The position numbers were made by a program, and so were the translations under genes. 37,576 nt of DNA, taken from contig JADGAL010000003.1 of NCBI GenBank assembly GCA_015232025.1, positions 1-37,576 on the forward strand, in the 5' to 3' direction. The stretch comes from Alphaproteobacteria bacterium. Its GTDB lineage: Bacteria; Pseudomonadota; Alphaproteobacteria; Rhodospirillales; Magnetospirillaceae. The number at the start of each line of letters is the position of its first letter. The first letter of the stretch is position 1. The notes under the pieces were generated by a model, which saw nothing but the letters and a program-made list of their open reading frames with translations, was not told the DNA's origin and did no database searches. Positions 8,387 through 17,138 of the stretch are shown piece after piece.

Positions 8387-11161
8387 ATGTTGGCCATGGC
8401 CCATTTTCGCAGCCTCGTGGCGTGCGCCTCCCTGCTTGCGCTGCTGATCGCGTGGAACGCCGGGTCCGCCGTGGCCGCCGGTTCCGCGCGGCTCGAGGTG
8501 GCGATCATCCATTCCCACCATCAGGACTATCCGTGGACGCGCGCCCAGCAGGAGGGCTTCATGGCGGCCCTGCGACGGGCGCTGCCCGACCGCCGGTTGG
8601 ATTTCGCGGTCGAATATCTCGACGCCGAGCGCATTCCGATCACGCCCGAATATGGACGCGTCTTCGAAACCTATTTCGCGAACAAGCACTTGGGCGACAC
8701 GCCGCGGCTGATCTACGCCACGGGCAAGGAGGCGCTGGACTTCCTGGCGGCGTGGACCAACCCCGAGTTGGTTGGCGTGCCGATCGTCTTTTCCGGCGTG
8801 GTCGGCGAGGAGTGGCTGAACGGGCTGGATCGCCGCCGCTTCGCCGGAGTGATCGAGCGGGTGCGGGTCGAAGAGAACGTCGCCCTGATCCGGTCGCTCA
8901 ATCCCGATTGGAACCGCCACCTGGTCCTGTTGGGCGACGCCAGCGCGGCCCAGGGGGCGATGCGGCCGGGTCTCGACGCCGCGTCGCGCAAGCTGGGTGG
9001 CGTCGAGGCCGAGATCCTGTCGTCCGAGCGCATCGATCGGGCGGTCTCGCTGCTTCGCGAGCGCCCCGGCGCGGTGGTGCTGTTGACCACGGCCGGCGGC
9101 TTTCGGGACTATGCGGGCGAGTTGGTGCCGCTCGACGCCGCCTTGGCCGCCTTGACCGCCGTGGGCCAGCCGGTCTACGCGATGGACGAGAGTCTCGTGC
9201 GGGCCGGCGTGGTCGGCGGTCATGTGGTCAGTGGCACCAAACAGGGCGAGGCCGCGGCCGAATTGGGCGCTCGAATATTGCGAAGGGAAGCCGTCGAGCC
9301 TCTCGCCGACAGCCCCACCGTGCTGATGTTCGATTCCCAGGCGCTCGACAGGGCCGGTCTGCGGCCGTCCGAAGCCGACCGGCAGGCGGCGGTCCTGGTC
9401 AATGTCCCGCCGCACTGGATCGTGCGCCACCAGGACCTGGTGGTTCTGCTGCTTCTCGGCCTGGGACTGGCGCTGGTCGGGGCCTTCGCCTGGGTGCTGC
9501 GCCAAAACCGGCTGATCGCCCGCAACGCCCGCTCGGTCGAGGCCGCCTCGCGGCTGGCCGACGAGTACCGCCGCGTGGTCGACGAGACCAACATCGTCTC
9601 GAAGACCGACACCCGGGGGCTGATCACCTATGTCAACGACGCCTTCGTCAATGTGATGGGCTACTCGCGGGACGAACTGATCGGCAAGCCCCACAACGTG
9701 GTGCGCGATCCCGACACCCCGCCCGGCCTGTACCGCGACATGTGGGAGGCCATCGGGGCCGGCAAATCGTGGCGCCGGGTGGTCAAGAATCGCACCAAAT
9801 CCGGCGAGGCGGTGTATTTCGACACCACCATCACCGCCATCCTGAATCCCGATGGCGGCGCGCGCGAATTCATCGCGGTGCGCACCGACGTCACCCAATT
9901 GATTCGCCAGGAAGACCTGATCCGCGAGCAGACCACCGATCCGCTGACCGGCTTGTTGAACCGCGTCGGGCTGGTCCAGGACCTGAAGGCGCGTCGTTCG
10001 GCCAATCTGGCGATTCTCGACGTCAACCGGTTCAAGGAGATCAACGAATTCGTCGGGCTGCAACGGGCCGACCGCCTGTTGGTCGCGGTGGCCGAGGTGG
10101 TGCGGGCCGATTCGCGATTCGCCAGTTACCGGGTGGGCGGCGACGTCTTCGCCCTGTTGGCGATCGAGGAGGGGCTGGAGGAGGAGTTCGTCGAGACCGT
10201 CTACGCCCTGGTGGCGCGGCTGGGCCGCGACCCCTTCCGGCTGGATGGGCAAGAGCTTCACCTCACCTTCACGGCCGGCGTGGCGACCGGCGCCGCCGAG
10301 GACGTCTACACCCGCGCCGACCACGCGCTGGACCGCGCCAAGCAGGAGGGCCGCGCGCTGGTCGCCCATGACGGGGCGGTCGAGCAGGCCTCGCTGCAAA
10401 ACAGCCTGGTGCTCGGCGGCAAGCTCAAATCGGCCTTGGGCGCCGGGCGCGTGGTGCCGTGGTTCCAGCCGATCGTCGACAATCGCACCGGCTACACCGG
10501 CAAGTTCGAGGCGCTGGCCCGGCTGATCGACGAGGACGGCTCGCTGATCCCGCCCAACCTGTTCCTGCCGGTCGCCAAGAAGACCCGCCAATACGACGCC
10601 GTCACCCGCGCCATCCTGGACGGCACGCTGGCCGCCTTGGAGTCGAGCGGGGCCAGCGTGTCGATCAACCTGTCGATCGACGACCTGCGCAACTCCGACA
10701 TGGTCGCCTACCTTGAAGAACGCCTGAGGCAGACCCAAAAACACCGGCAGGTCATCCTTGAGATCACCGAGAACGAAGGCATCGACAATTACGACGAAGT
10801 GGCGCGATTCATTCACCACATCAAGTCGCTGGGCTGCCTCGTGGCGATCGACGATTTCGGCACCGGCTATTCGAACTTCACCCATTTGATGCGCCTTGAC
10901 GCCGATTACCTGAAGATCGACGGATCGATCATCAGGAACGTGGTCGAGGATCGCAACGCCCAAATCCTGGTCCGCACCCTGGTGGATTTCGCCAATCGCC
11001 TGAACATGGAGACCATCGCCGAGTTCGTCTCGTCGCCGGAAATCCTGGCCACGGTGACGCGCCTGGGCGTCGACTATTCGCAAGGCTTCCACCTGGGCAA
11101 GCCCGAACCTTCGCTGCCGGCCGTCACCGGGGCGGAACCAGCCCTCTTTACCTCGTCGTGA
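8387..11161 (+). CDS. Periplasmic-sensing c-di-GMP phosphodiesterase: ABC substrate-binding-like domain, PAS, degenerate GGDEF, EAL
   Basis: A 924-residue inner-membrane signalling protein. A signal peptide (about 1-31, ending near AVAAG) precedes an ABC_sub_bind-type periplasmic domain (about 35-335, with HSHHQDYPWTRAQQEGF and GVPIVFSGVVG). Then come a membrane helix (about 348-370), a PAS domain (about 400-505), GGDEF (about 515-660) and EAL (about 675-915). The GGDEF signature reads GGDVF at 584-588 and the preceding substrate loop is altered, so cyclase activity is doubtful. The EAL domain looks intact: EAL at 708-710, NLSIDDLRN, EITEN, DDFGTGYSN, DYLKIDGS and QGFHLGKP. It therefore most likely hydrolyses c-di-GMP under control of a periplasmic ligand and possibly a nucleotide bound to the degenerate GGDEF. 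ATGs at 8387 and 8396 are both plausible starts. Confidence 0.92.
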   Translation: MLAMAHFRSLVACASLLALLIAWNAGSAVAAGSARLEVAIIHSHHQDYPWTRAQQEGFMAALRRALPDRRLDFAVEYLDAERIPITPEYGRVFETYFANKHLGDTPRLIYATGKEALDFLAAWTNPELVGVPIVFSGVVGEEWLNGLDRRRFAGVIERVRVEENVALIRSLNPDWNRHLVLLGDASAAQGAMRPGLDAASRKLGGVEAEILSSERIDRAVSLLRERPGAVVLLTTAGGFRDYAGELVPLDAALAALTAVGQPVYAMDESLVRAGVVGGHVVSGTKQGEAAAELGARILRREAVEPLADSPTVLMFDSQALDRAGLRPSEADRQAAVLVNVPPHWIVRHQDLVVLLLLGLGLALVGAFAWVLRQNRLIARNARSVEAASRLADEYRRVVDETNIVSKTDTRGLITYVNDAFVNVMGYSRDELIGKPHNVVRDPDTPPGLYRDMWEAIGAGKSWRRVVKNRTKSGEAVYFDTTITAILNPDGGAREFIAVRTDVTQLIRQEDLIREQTTDPLTGLLNRVGLVQDLKARRSANLAILDVNRFKEINEFVGLQRADRLLVAVAEVVRADSRFASYRVGGDVFALLAIEEGLEEEFVETVYALVARLGRDPFRLDGQELHLTFTAGVATGAAEDVYTRADHALDRAKQEGRALVAHDGAVEQASLQNSLVLGGKLKSALGAGRVVPWFQPIVDNRTGYTGKFEALARLIDEDGSLIPPNLFLPVAKKTRQYDAVTRAILDGTLAALESSGASVSINLSIDDLRNSDMVAYLEERLRQTQKHRQVILEITENEGIDNYDEVARFIHHIKSLGCLVAIDDFGTGYSNFTHLMRLDADYLKIDGSIIRNVVEDRNAQILVRTLVDFANRLNMETIAEFVSSPEILATVTRLGVDYSQGFHLGKPEPSLPAVTGAEPALFTSS

Positions 11162-11183
11162 GACTGCTCCTATTCTCCCCACC

Positions 11184-11573
11184 ATGACCGGCACCTTCGG
11201 CATTACCGACCTGGCACACGAGTTCGGCATCACCCCGCGGGCCATCCGGTTCTACGAGGACCAGGGGCTGCTGACTCCGGTGCGCGAAGGCCAGCGCCGC
11301 GTCTACGGCTCGCGCGACCGGGTTCGCCTGAAGCTGATCATGCGGGGCAAGCGGCTGGGATTCTCGCTGATCGAGATTCGGGAAATCCTCGACCTCTACG
11401 ACGCCGAGTCGAATGGCGAGACCGCGCAGTTGCGCCATTTCCTGTCCAAAATCCGCCAACGCCGCGCCCAGTTGCGCCAGCAGCAAGAGGACATCGCGGC
11501 GATCCTCGACGAATTGGACGCCCTCGAATCGCAATGCGCCGGCATCCTCACCGGGCGCGGCGAGCGCAGCTAA
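11184..11573 (+). CDS. liuR: MerR-family regulator, LiuR type (leucine/isovalerate catabolism)
   Basis: A 129-residue MerR protein. The N-terminal winged helix (about 5-73) has FGITDLAHEFGITPRAIRFYE, GLLTPVREGQRRVYG and LGFSLIEIREILDLYD. A coiled-coil helix (about 85-118) follows and ends in DELDALESQCAGIL. It lacks the cysteine pattern of metal-sensing MerR proteins, and its sequence resembles the LiuR group that controls branched-chain amino acid degradation. The liu operon starts about 2.1 kb downstream on the same strand with a MerR-like operator, which supports the assignment. It starts 22 bases after the EAL protein gene. The gene symbol is by resemblance and context. Confidence 0.82.
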   Translation: MTGTFGITDLAHEFGITPRAIRFYEDQGLLTPVREGQRRVYGSRDRVRLKLIMRGKRLGFSLIEIREILDLYDAESNGETAQLRHFLSKIRQRRAQLRQQQEDIAAILDELDALESQCAGILTGRGERS

Positions 11574-11598
11574 TATATAATTCGTACGGAGGCAACCC

Positions 11599-12069
11599 TT
11601 GGACGCGTCGCCGCAATCGCTTGGAAGCGCCATCGCCTTGGCGTTTTTCGGCTGGATGCTGTTTCAGCAGGGCCGCATCCTGGTTCGGAACCTGAGCCGC
11701 GCTTATCGCGCGCGTTCATGGCCGCGCGTGCCTGGGCGTTTGATCGAGGCCCGCGTGGGCGAGCGCAGGGCGCAGGGAGCAACGTTCCACGTCGCCGAGG
11801 TGGTCTACGGCTTCGAGGCGGCGGGGCGGAGTTGGACGGGGAACAACATCGTCTTCGGCGACCCCCTGCCGGCCACTCGGGAAAAGGCGGAAGCGCAGGT
11901 CCGGGCGCTTCTGGACAACCCCTCGCCGGAGGTGGTGTTCAATCCGGGCGCCCCGGAAATATCGGCCCTTCAGGCGAAGGCGGGGGTCTACGTTCCCGCC
12001 CTTTGGGTCGTCGGGGCCGGCATCTTGTTCGTTCTTTTCGCCTACATCTTGAGCCTACCGCCGGAATGA
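11599..12069 (+). CDS. DUF3592-type membrane protein
   Basis: A 156-residue protein with an N-terminal membrane helix (about 9-24), a middle beta-rich domain (WPRVPGRLIEARV, AEVVYGFEAAGRSWTGNNI) and a C-terminal membrane helix (about 130-152). This layout matches the DUF3592 family, whose function is unknown. The TTG start at 11599 is chosen because ACGGAGG sits 7-13 bases upstream. The stop codon TGA is the first three bases of a dispersed repeat that also begins at a stop codon at 28531, so the end of the protein may have been set by repeat insertion. Confidence 0.78.
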   Translation: MDASPQSLGSAIALAFFGWMLFQQGRILVRNLSRAYRARSWPRVPGRLIEARVGERRAQGATFHVAEVVYGFEAAGRSWTGNNIVFGDPLPATREKAEAQVRALLDNPSPEVVFNPGAPEISALQAKAGVYVPALWVVGAGILFVLFAYILSLPPE

Positions 12070-12152
12070 TACCGGTGAGCCATTCGCCCGTACAGTCCCG
12101 GTCCCTTGGTGACCCTTGGTGGCCTTGGTGTCTTGGTGGTGAACCTTTTTTT
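12067..12152. repeat. Dispersed CTTGGTG repeat, short form (copy A)
   Basis: Contains four CTTGGTG words followed by GGTGGTGAACC and a T run. It shares with copy D (28531) an outer block TGATACCGGYGAGCCATT, a CCCGTACA block and the right arm, but lacks the left arm of the hairpin. It looks like a deletion derivative of the D form. It lies between two convergent genes. Confidence 0.85.
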
Positions 12153-12176
12153 CCTGCTCGCTGGTAGGACGCCAGA

Positions 12177-13556
12177 TCAGCCGCGAGCCCGGCGCATGAA
12201 GGGTTGCAGGGAGCGTTCCAGGCCCTCGGACCCGGCCACCATCCGGCGCAGATCGGCGCGGCTTCGGGGGGCGCCGCGCCGCTTCATCTCCATGTATTCG
12301 GTGGCGGTGTCCTCGACGGCGCGCACGCCGGCCGACATGCGGAAGGGGCCGGCGAAGAAGCCCTGGCCCAGGCTCGGATTGTCCCAAATGCCTTCGAGGA
12401 GGCCCAGCGCCTCGCCGAGCGACAGGGTGTCGTCGTCGTCGCGACCGACCAGATGCAGGCCGTGCAGGACCTCCAGGGTGCAGAAATCGGCGAAGCGGCC
12501 GACCAGGGCCTGGATTTCCTCGCCCAGGCGTTCGCGTTCGGCCTCGTCGTCCTGGCGGCGCCATTCGGCGATTCGGTGGCCGACGAATTCGATGGTGCCG
12601 GCGTCGCGCCGCATTAGCGCCCGGAAATGCTCGCCGATCAGCGGCCGGGCGGCGCCGATGTCGGTCTCGTGCCGGCGGCCCTTCAGACGCTCCTTGCCCT
12701 GGCGGACGCGCTCGGCATTGACCCGCTCGGTGATGTCGCGACGCTCCCAGTGTCCGATGGCGCGGATCGCGTCGTGGTTTTCCGCCTCGGCGAAGGCGTC
12801 GCCCAGGTCGCGGAATTGCTCGGGACATTGGAAGGTCTCGACCACCGCCTCGACCATCCGCGCGTCCCAACCCAGGATTTCGGGGAAGCGGTCCTTCATG
12901 ACGGCGCGCAGGCCGCGGGCTTGAAAGCCCTTCAGCTTGGCCAGCACGTTCAGGAAGTCCTCCTCCTTGGTCGCCACCAGTTCGCGCAACCGCTCGCCCA
13001 GGCCCAGGCGCAACTCCTCGATGGCCAGGGGGTCGATTCCGGTCAGCAGGCGCAGGCGCGGCAGGGCCTCGCGGTCGACGACGAAGGGCAGCAGCCGCTC
13101 CGCCGCCTTGGCGTTGTTGGCGAGGATCTGGCGCGCCGCGATTCGCACGAAGAACAGCCGGCCCTCGCCGACGGTCAGCCCGCAGGCGTTGATCGTCTCG
13201 TCGGTGACGCCAAAGCCCAGCGCCTTGCCGGTCGCGCCGCCGAATATCCGCACCAGCCCGGTCTGCCACGCCACGTCGAACATCGCCATGCCGCGCTCGA
13301 TGCTGTGCGATTGTTGGATGGCGGTCTCGAAATCCTTGCCGGCGAGCAGCCGCTGGTCCTGCGGATAGGCGGCCTCCTCGATGCTTTGCAGGCCGGGGAA
13401 GATCGCCTCGGCCACGTTCATCAGGCGCTTCTCGCGTCCCTCGGGCGTCGCCAGACTTTTGGGCCGCATATGGGCGCGCACCGCCTCGGGCATGCGGGAC
13501 AGCCACTTGCCGTCCCCCGCCACGGTGTCGACCACGATGCGCATGGTGCTCGCCAT
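12177..13556 (-). CDS. Unrecognised 459-residue soluble protein
   Basis: I recognise no family. The protein is mostly helical and charged, without membrane segments or a signal peptide. It is rich in Arg and Glu and holds acidic stretches such as GRDDDDTLSLGEAL (about residues 370-385) and several His-containing segments. Codon use is normal for the genome. GAGGGGGG upstream supports the ATG at 13556; a second ATG lies four codons in. It is divergent from the liu operon and shares its 129-base upstream region, so it could be controlled by the same regulator, but no evidence links its function to leucine degradation. Confidence 0.75.
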   Translation of the reverse strand: MASTMRIVVDTVAGDGKWLSRMPEAVRAHMRPKSLATPEGREKRLMNVAEAIFPGLQSIEEAAYPQDQRLLAGKDFETAIQQSHSIERGMAMFDVAWQTGLVRIFGGATGKALGFGVTDETINACGLTVGEGRLFFVRIAARQILANNAKAAERLLPFVVDREALPRLRLLTGIDPLAIEELRLGLGERLRELVATKEEDFLNVLAKLKGFQARGLRAVMKDRFPEILGWDARMVEAVVETFQCPEQFRDLGDAFAEAENHDAIRAIGHWERRDITERVNAERVRQGKERLKGRRHETDIGAARPLIGEHFRALMRRDAGTIEFVGHRIAEWRRQDDEAERERLGEEIQALVGRFADFCTLEVLHGLHLVGRDDDDTLSLGEALGLLEGIWDNPSLGQGFFAGPFRMSAGVRAVEDTATEYMEMKRRGAPRSRADLRRMVAGSEGLERSLQPFMRRARG

Positions 13557-13628
13557 GACGAGCGGTCCCCCCTCGATTGACCGGCGCCAGATTGAGGCAG
13601 GCGGAAGCCTTAATCAAGCGTCGCCAGC

Positions 13629-13657
13629 TTGACGTTTACGTTAACGGCATGTAGCCT
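13629..13657 (+). promoter_or_regulatory. Likely LiuR operator overlapping the liu operon promoter
   Basis: TTGACG at 13629-13634 is a good -35. It runs into an imperfect palindrome TTTACGTTAACGGCATG centred on CGTTAACG (13638-13645), and a weak -10 (TAGCCT, 13652-13657) follows after 17 bases. MerR-family regulators bind such palindromes between -35 and -10, and from memory LiuR sites in proteobacteria are built from similar TTTACGT words. It lies 29 bases before the first gene of the operon. Confidence 0.58.
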
Positions 13658-13685
13658 TGGGGAAAGTGACGCGGGAGCGGACGCC

Positions 13686-14141
13686 ATGAGCGAATTCGAG
13701 CCGAAGAATCCCGACTACGCGCAGGCGGTTCGCGACGGGTTCGGGCGCCAGCCCTTCATGGCTCATCTGGGCGCCCGGCTGACCGCGATCGAGCCGGGGC
13801 GGGTCGAGATCCGACTCCCCTATCGCGACGAAGTCGGCCAGAATCACGGCTTCTTCCACGGCGGCGCGATCGGCGCCATCGCCGACGTGTCGGGCGGATT
13901 CGCGGGCTTCTCGCTGATGGGCAAGGGCGGCAGCGTGCTGACCGTCGAGTACAAGATCAACATCGTCGCCCCCGGTCTGGGCGAGGAGCTGATCGGCCGG
14001 GGCGAGGTGATCCGCGTGGGCGGCACCCTGATCATCACCGAGGCCCGTCTTTACGTCCTGCGCGAGGGCTGCGAATCGCTGTGCGCCATCGCCCTGCAAA
14101 CCCTGCGCGGCAAGCAGACCGGCCGCGAAGTCGCATTCTGA
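13686..14141 (+). CDS. PaaI-family hotdog thioesterase
   Basis: A 151-residue single hotdog-domain acyl-CoA thioesterase. The PaaI-type active-site block is [20 protein letters not shown] (about residues 55-74), followed by the strand [11 protein letters not shown]. Such enzymes hydrolyse acyl-CoA esters and often release CoA from stalled intermediates. It is the first gene after the LiuR-like operator and is followed after 14 bases by liuA, so a housekeeping role for branched-chain acyl-CoA degradation is likely; its true substrate cannot be read from sequence. Start ATG 13686 has GGGAGCGG upstream; an open reading frame extends further upstream but into the operator. Confidence 0.88.
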   Translation: MSEFEPKNPDYAQAVRDGFGRQPFMAHLGARLTAIEPGRVEIRLPYRDEVGQNHGFFHGGAIGAIADVSGGFAGFSLMGKGGSVLTVEYKINIVAPGLGEELIGRGEVIRVGGTLIITEARLYVLREGCESLCAIALQTLRGKQTGREVAF

Positions 14142-14155
14142 CAGAAGGTGAACGC

Positions 14156-15328
14156 ATGATCCCCAACGCCTATCCCTCGCTGAACTACGATCTGGGCGAG
14201 ACGGTCGAGATGCTGCGCGACTCGGTGCGCGACTTCGCCTCGGTCGAGATCGCGCCGCGCGCCGCCGAGATCGACCGCGTCAACGATTTCCCCGCCGATT
14301 TGTGGCGCAAGATGGGCGATTTGGGCGTGCTCGGCCTGACCGTCGAGGAGGAGTATGGCGGCGCCGGCATGGGCTATGTCGAGCATGTCGTGGCGGTCGA
14401 GGAGATCAGCCGCGCCTCGGCCTCGGTCGGCCTGTCCTACGGCGCGCATTCCAATCTGTGCGTCAACCAGATCCGCCGCAACGGCAACCCCGCGCAGAAA
14501 TCCCGCTATCTGCCCAAGCTGGTGACCGGCGAGCATGTCGGCGCGCTGGCGATGTCCGAGCCGGGCGCCGGTTCCGACGTGGTGTCGATGCGCCTCAAGG
14601 CCGAGAAGAAGGGCGACCGCTGGATTCTCAACGGCTCGAAGATGTGGATCACCAACGGCCCCGAGGCCGACGTGATCGTGGTCTACGCCAAGACCGACCC
14701 GCAGGCCGGGGCGCGCGGCATCACCGCCTTCATCGTCGAGAAGGGCTTCAAGGGCTTCTCGGTGGCGCAGAAGCTGGACAAGCTGGGCATGCGCGGCTCG
14801 AACACCGGCGAATTGGTGTTCGAGGATTGCGAGGTGCCGGAAGAGAACGTGCTGGGCACCCTGGGCAAGGGCGTCAACGTGCTGATGAGCGGCCTGGACT
14901 ACGAGCGCCTGGTGCTGGCCGGCGGCCCGCTGGGCATCATGCAGGCCTGCCTCGACGTGGTGATCCCCTATGTCCACGACCGCAAGCAGTTCGGCCAGGC
15001 GATCGGCGAGTTCCAATTGATGCAGGGCAAGCTGGCCGACATGTATGTGACGATGGCCGCCTCGCGCTCTTACGCCTACATGGTCGCCAAGGCCTGCGAC
15101 CGCGGCGAGACCACCCGCAAGGACGCCGCCGGGGTGATCCTCTATACCGCCGAGCGCGCCACCTGGATGGCGCTCGAGGCGATCCAATGCTTGGGCGGCA
15201 ACGGCTACATCAACGAGTACCCGACCGGGCGCCTGCTGCGCGACGCCAAGCTTTACGAGATCGGCGCCGGCACCAGCGAGATCCGCCGCATGCTGATCGG
15301 GCGCGAGTTGTTCAAAGAGACCGCCTGA
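14156..15328 (+). CDS. liuA: Isovaleryl-CoA dehydrogenase
   Basis: FAD enzyme that converts isovaleryl-CoA to 3-methylcrotonyl-CoA, passing electrons to ETF. It has 390 residues with the full acyl-CoA dehydrogenase layout: N-terminal helical domain (about 10-120), middle beta domain with [13 protein letters not shown] (133-145) and WITNG, and a C-terminal helical domain. The catalytic base sits at Glu250 in [14 protein letters not shown], the position peculiar to isovaleryl-CoA dehydrogenases; correspondingly the usual C-terminal glutamate site reads [16 protein letters not shown] precedes the ATG at 14156. Confidence 0.97.
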   Translation: MIPNAYPSLNYDLGETVEMLRDSVRDFASVEIAPRAAEIDRVNDFPADLWRKMGDLGVLGLTVEEEYGGAGMGYVEHVVAVEEISRASASVGLSYGAHSNLCVNQIRRNGNPAQKSRYLPKLVTGEHVGALAMSEPGAGSDVVSMRLKAEKKGDRWILNGSKMWITNGPEADVIVVYAKTDPQAGARGITAFIVEKGFKGFSVAQKLDKLGMRGSNTGELVFEDCEVPEENVLGTLGKGVNVLMSGLDYERLVLAGGPLGIMQACLDVVIPYVHDRKQFGQAIGEFQLMQGKLADMYVTMAASRSYAYMVAKACDRGETTRKDAAGVILYTAERATWMALEAIQCLGGNGYINEYPTGRLLRDAKLYEIGAGTSEIRRMLIGRELFKETA

Positions 15329-15393
15329 CGCGGTATGTCCCGACGCCCCCGGCCGGTGTACCATCCGGCATCCATCAATCCGGAGAGGTTGCC

Positions 15394-16581
15394 ATGACCC
15401 AGCAGGATCCCATCGTCATCGTCGGCGCGGCCCGCACCCCCATGGGGGGCTTTCAGGGCGATCTGCAATCGGTTCCCGCGCCGCAACTCGGCGCCGCGGC
15501 GATTCGCGCCGCCGTGTCGCGCGCCGGCGTCGCGCCGGCCGATGTGCAGGAAGTGATCATGGGCTGCTGCCTGTTCGCCGGGCTGGGCCAGGCGCCGGCC
15601 CGTCAGGCGGGGCGCTTCGGCGGGCTGCCCGACTCGGCGGGGGCGACCACCCTTTCGAAGATGTGCGGCTCGGGCATGAAGGCGGCGATGTTCGCCCATG
15701 ACCTGATCCTCGCCGGCTCGGCCGAGGTCGTGGTGGCCGGCGGCATGGAGAACATGTCGAGCGCCCCCTACGTGCTGGAGAAGGCCCGCTCGGGCTACCG
15801 CATGGGTCACGGCAAGATCTATGACCACATGTTCCTCGACGGGTTGGAGGACGCCTACGACAAGGGCCGCCTGATGGGCACCTACGCCGAGGAGACCGCC
15901 CAGGCCTACCAGTTCAGCCGCGAGCGGCAGGACGCCTTCGCCATCGAGTCGCTGACCCGCGCCCAGAAGGCGATCACCGGCGGCGCCTTCGCGGCCGAGG
16001 TGGTGCCGGTCACCTTCAAGGCCGGCAAGGCCGAGACCACCGTCACCCAGGACGAGCAGCCGCTGAAGGCCAAGCTCGACAAGATCGCGCAGCTTCGCCC
16101 CGCTTTCCGCGAGGGGGGAACGGTGACGGCGGCCAATTCGTCGTCGATCTCGGACGGCGGCGCCGCGATGGTGCTGATGCGCCGCTCCGAGGCCGAGAAG
16201 CGCGGCCTGAAGCCGCTCGCCATCATCCGCGGCCACGCCACCCATTCGCAAGAGCCGGCGTGGTTCACCACCGCCCCGGTCGGCGCGATGAGGAAGCTGT
16301 TCGAGAAGGTCGGCTGGTCGGCCAAGGACGTCGATCTTTACGAGATCAACGAGGCCTTCGCGGTGGTCACCATGGCGGCGATGCGCGACCTCGACCTGCC
16401 GCACGACAAGGTCAACGTCCATGGTGGCGCCTGCGCGCTGGGCCATCCGATCGGCGCCTCGGGGGCGCGGATCATGGTGTCGTTGATGGCGGAACTGGAA
16501 AAGTATGGCATGAAGAAAGGCGTCGCCAGTCTGTGCATCGGCGGCGGCGAGGCGACCGCCGTCGCGCTGGAAAGGATTTGA
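15394..16581 (+). CDS. Thiolase (acetyl-CoA C-acetyltransferase type)
   Basis: A 395-residue thiolase that cleaves acetoacetyl-CoA (or a 2-methyl homologue) with CoA to give acetyl-CoA. The acyl-accepting Cys91 lies in [12 protein letters not shown], the C-terminal active site shows [19 protein letters not shown] (about 345-363) and the second cysteine lies in LCIGGGEA near residue 382. Its place between liuA and the other liu genes suggests it finishes the pathway, or handles the isoleucine branch. GGAGAGG upstream supports the ATG at 15394. Confidence 0.95.
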   Translation: MTQQDPIVIVGAARTPMGGFQGDLQSVPAPQLGAAAIRAAVSRAGVAPADVQEVIMGCCLFAGLGQAPARQAGRFGGLPDSAGATTLSKMCGSGMKAAMFAHDLILAGSAEVVVAGGMENMSSAPYVLEKARSGYRMGHGKIYDHMFLDGLEDAYDKGRLMGTYAEETAQAYQFSRERQDAFAIESLTRAQKAITGGAFAAEVVPVTFKAGKAETTVTQDEQPLKAKLDKIAQLRPAFREGGTVTAANSSSISDGGAAMVLMRRSEAEKRGLKPLAIIRGHATHSQEPAWFTTAPVGAMRKLFEKVGWSAKDVDLYEINEAFAVVTMAAMRDLDLPHDKVNVHGGACALGHPIGASGARIMVSLMAELEKYGMKKGVASLCIGGGEATAVALERI

Positions 16582-16582
16582 T

Positions 16583-16960
16583 ATGACGCGTCGACTGATC
16601 TCCTCGGGGTCCCCCTTCGAACAGGTGGCCGGCTATTCCCGCGCCGTGGTGGCCGAGCCGTTCATCTTCGTCGCCGGGACCTCGGGCTTCGCCAACGGCC
16701 AGATCGCCGAGGACGTGGTCGAGCAGGCCGAGCAGGCCTTCGCGACCATCGCGGCGGCCCTCGCCCAGGCGGATTTCAGCCTTGGCGATGTGGTCCGCGT
16801 GGTGGTCTACATCACCGACGCGGCGTATTTCGAAAAGGTCGCGCCGGTCTGCGGCAAACACTTCGAGGGCATCCGCCCGGCCAACACGACGATCGTCTGC
16901 GGCTTGGTCGATCCCCGCATGAAGGTCGAAATCGAAGTGACCGCGGTTCGGCGGGGCTGA
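16583..16960 (+). CDS. RidA/YjgF-family protein
   Basis: A 125-residue Rid-family protein, which typically forms trimers. Characteristic parts are an opening strand with [33 protein letters not shown] and the end block [17 protein letters not shown] containing the family's conserved C-terminal glutamate. Classical RidA hydrolyses reactive enamine/imine products of PLP enzymes; the arginine expected just before the conserved substrate loop is not in its canonical setting ([14 protein letters not shown]), so imine deaminase activity is uncertain. The ATG follows the thiolase stop by one base, so translation is coupled. Confidence 0.9.
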   Translation: MTRRLISSGSPFEQVAGYSRAVVAEPFIFVAGTSGFANGQIAEDVVEQAEQAFATIAAALAQADFSLGDVVRVVVYITDAAYFEKVAPVCGKHFEGIRPANTTIVCGLVDPRMKVEIEVTAVRRG

Positions 16961-16990
16961 GTTCAGAGAAGGAAATGCCCAAGCGGCGGA

Positions 16991-17101
16991 TTAACCACCA
17001 AGACACGAAGACACCAAGAAGTCACCAAGAGACCGGATTAGGTCGCAGAGCGGCGCGTCTCTCTTGGTGAACCTTGGTGACCTTGGTGTCTTGGTGGTGA
17101 A
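16991..17101. repeat. Dispersed ACCAAG/CTTGGT repeat with long inverted arms (copy B)
   Basis: Left arm 16991-17032 and right arm 17060-17101 are inverted copies with small indels (outer TTAACCACCAAGACAC against GTGTCTTGGTGGTGAA), around a 27-base loop. It fills most of the 178-base gap between the RidA-like gene and the acyl-CoA dehydrogenase. It could fold into a long RNA hairpin inside the operon transcript. Confidence 0.9.
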
Positions 17102-17138
17102 CTCGGGCCTTGAAGCGGCGACAATTGGAGAAGGGGCG

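Noticed and set aside
8345-11245. 966-residue minus-strand open frame
   Set aside because: Shadow of the EAL-protein gene, with low-complexity His/Arg/Gln composition and no domain.
14302-15393. N-terminal extension of the thiolase through liuA
   Set aside because: Out-of-frame translation of liuA; the thiolase family begins at the ATG at 15394, which has GGAGAGG upstream.
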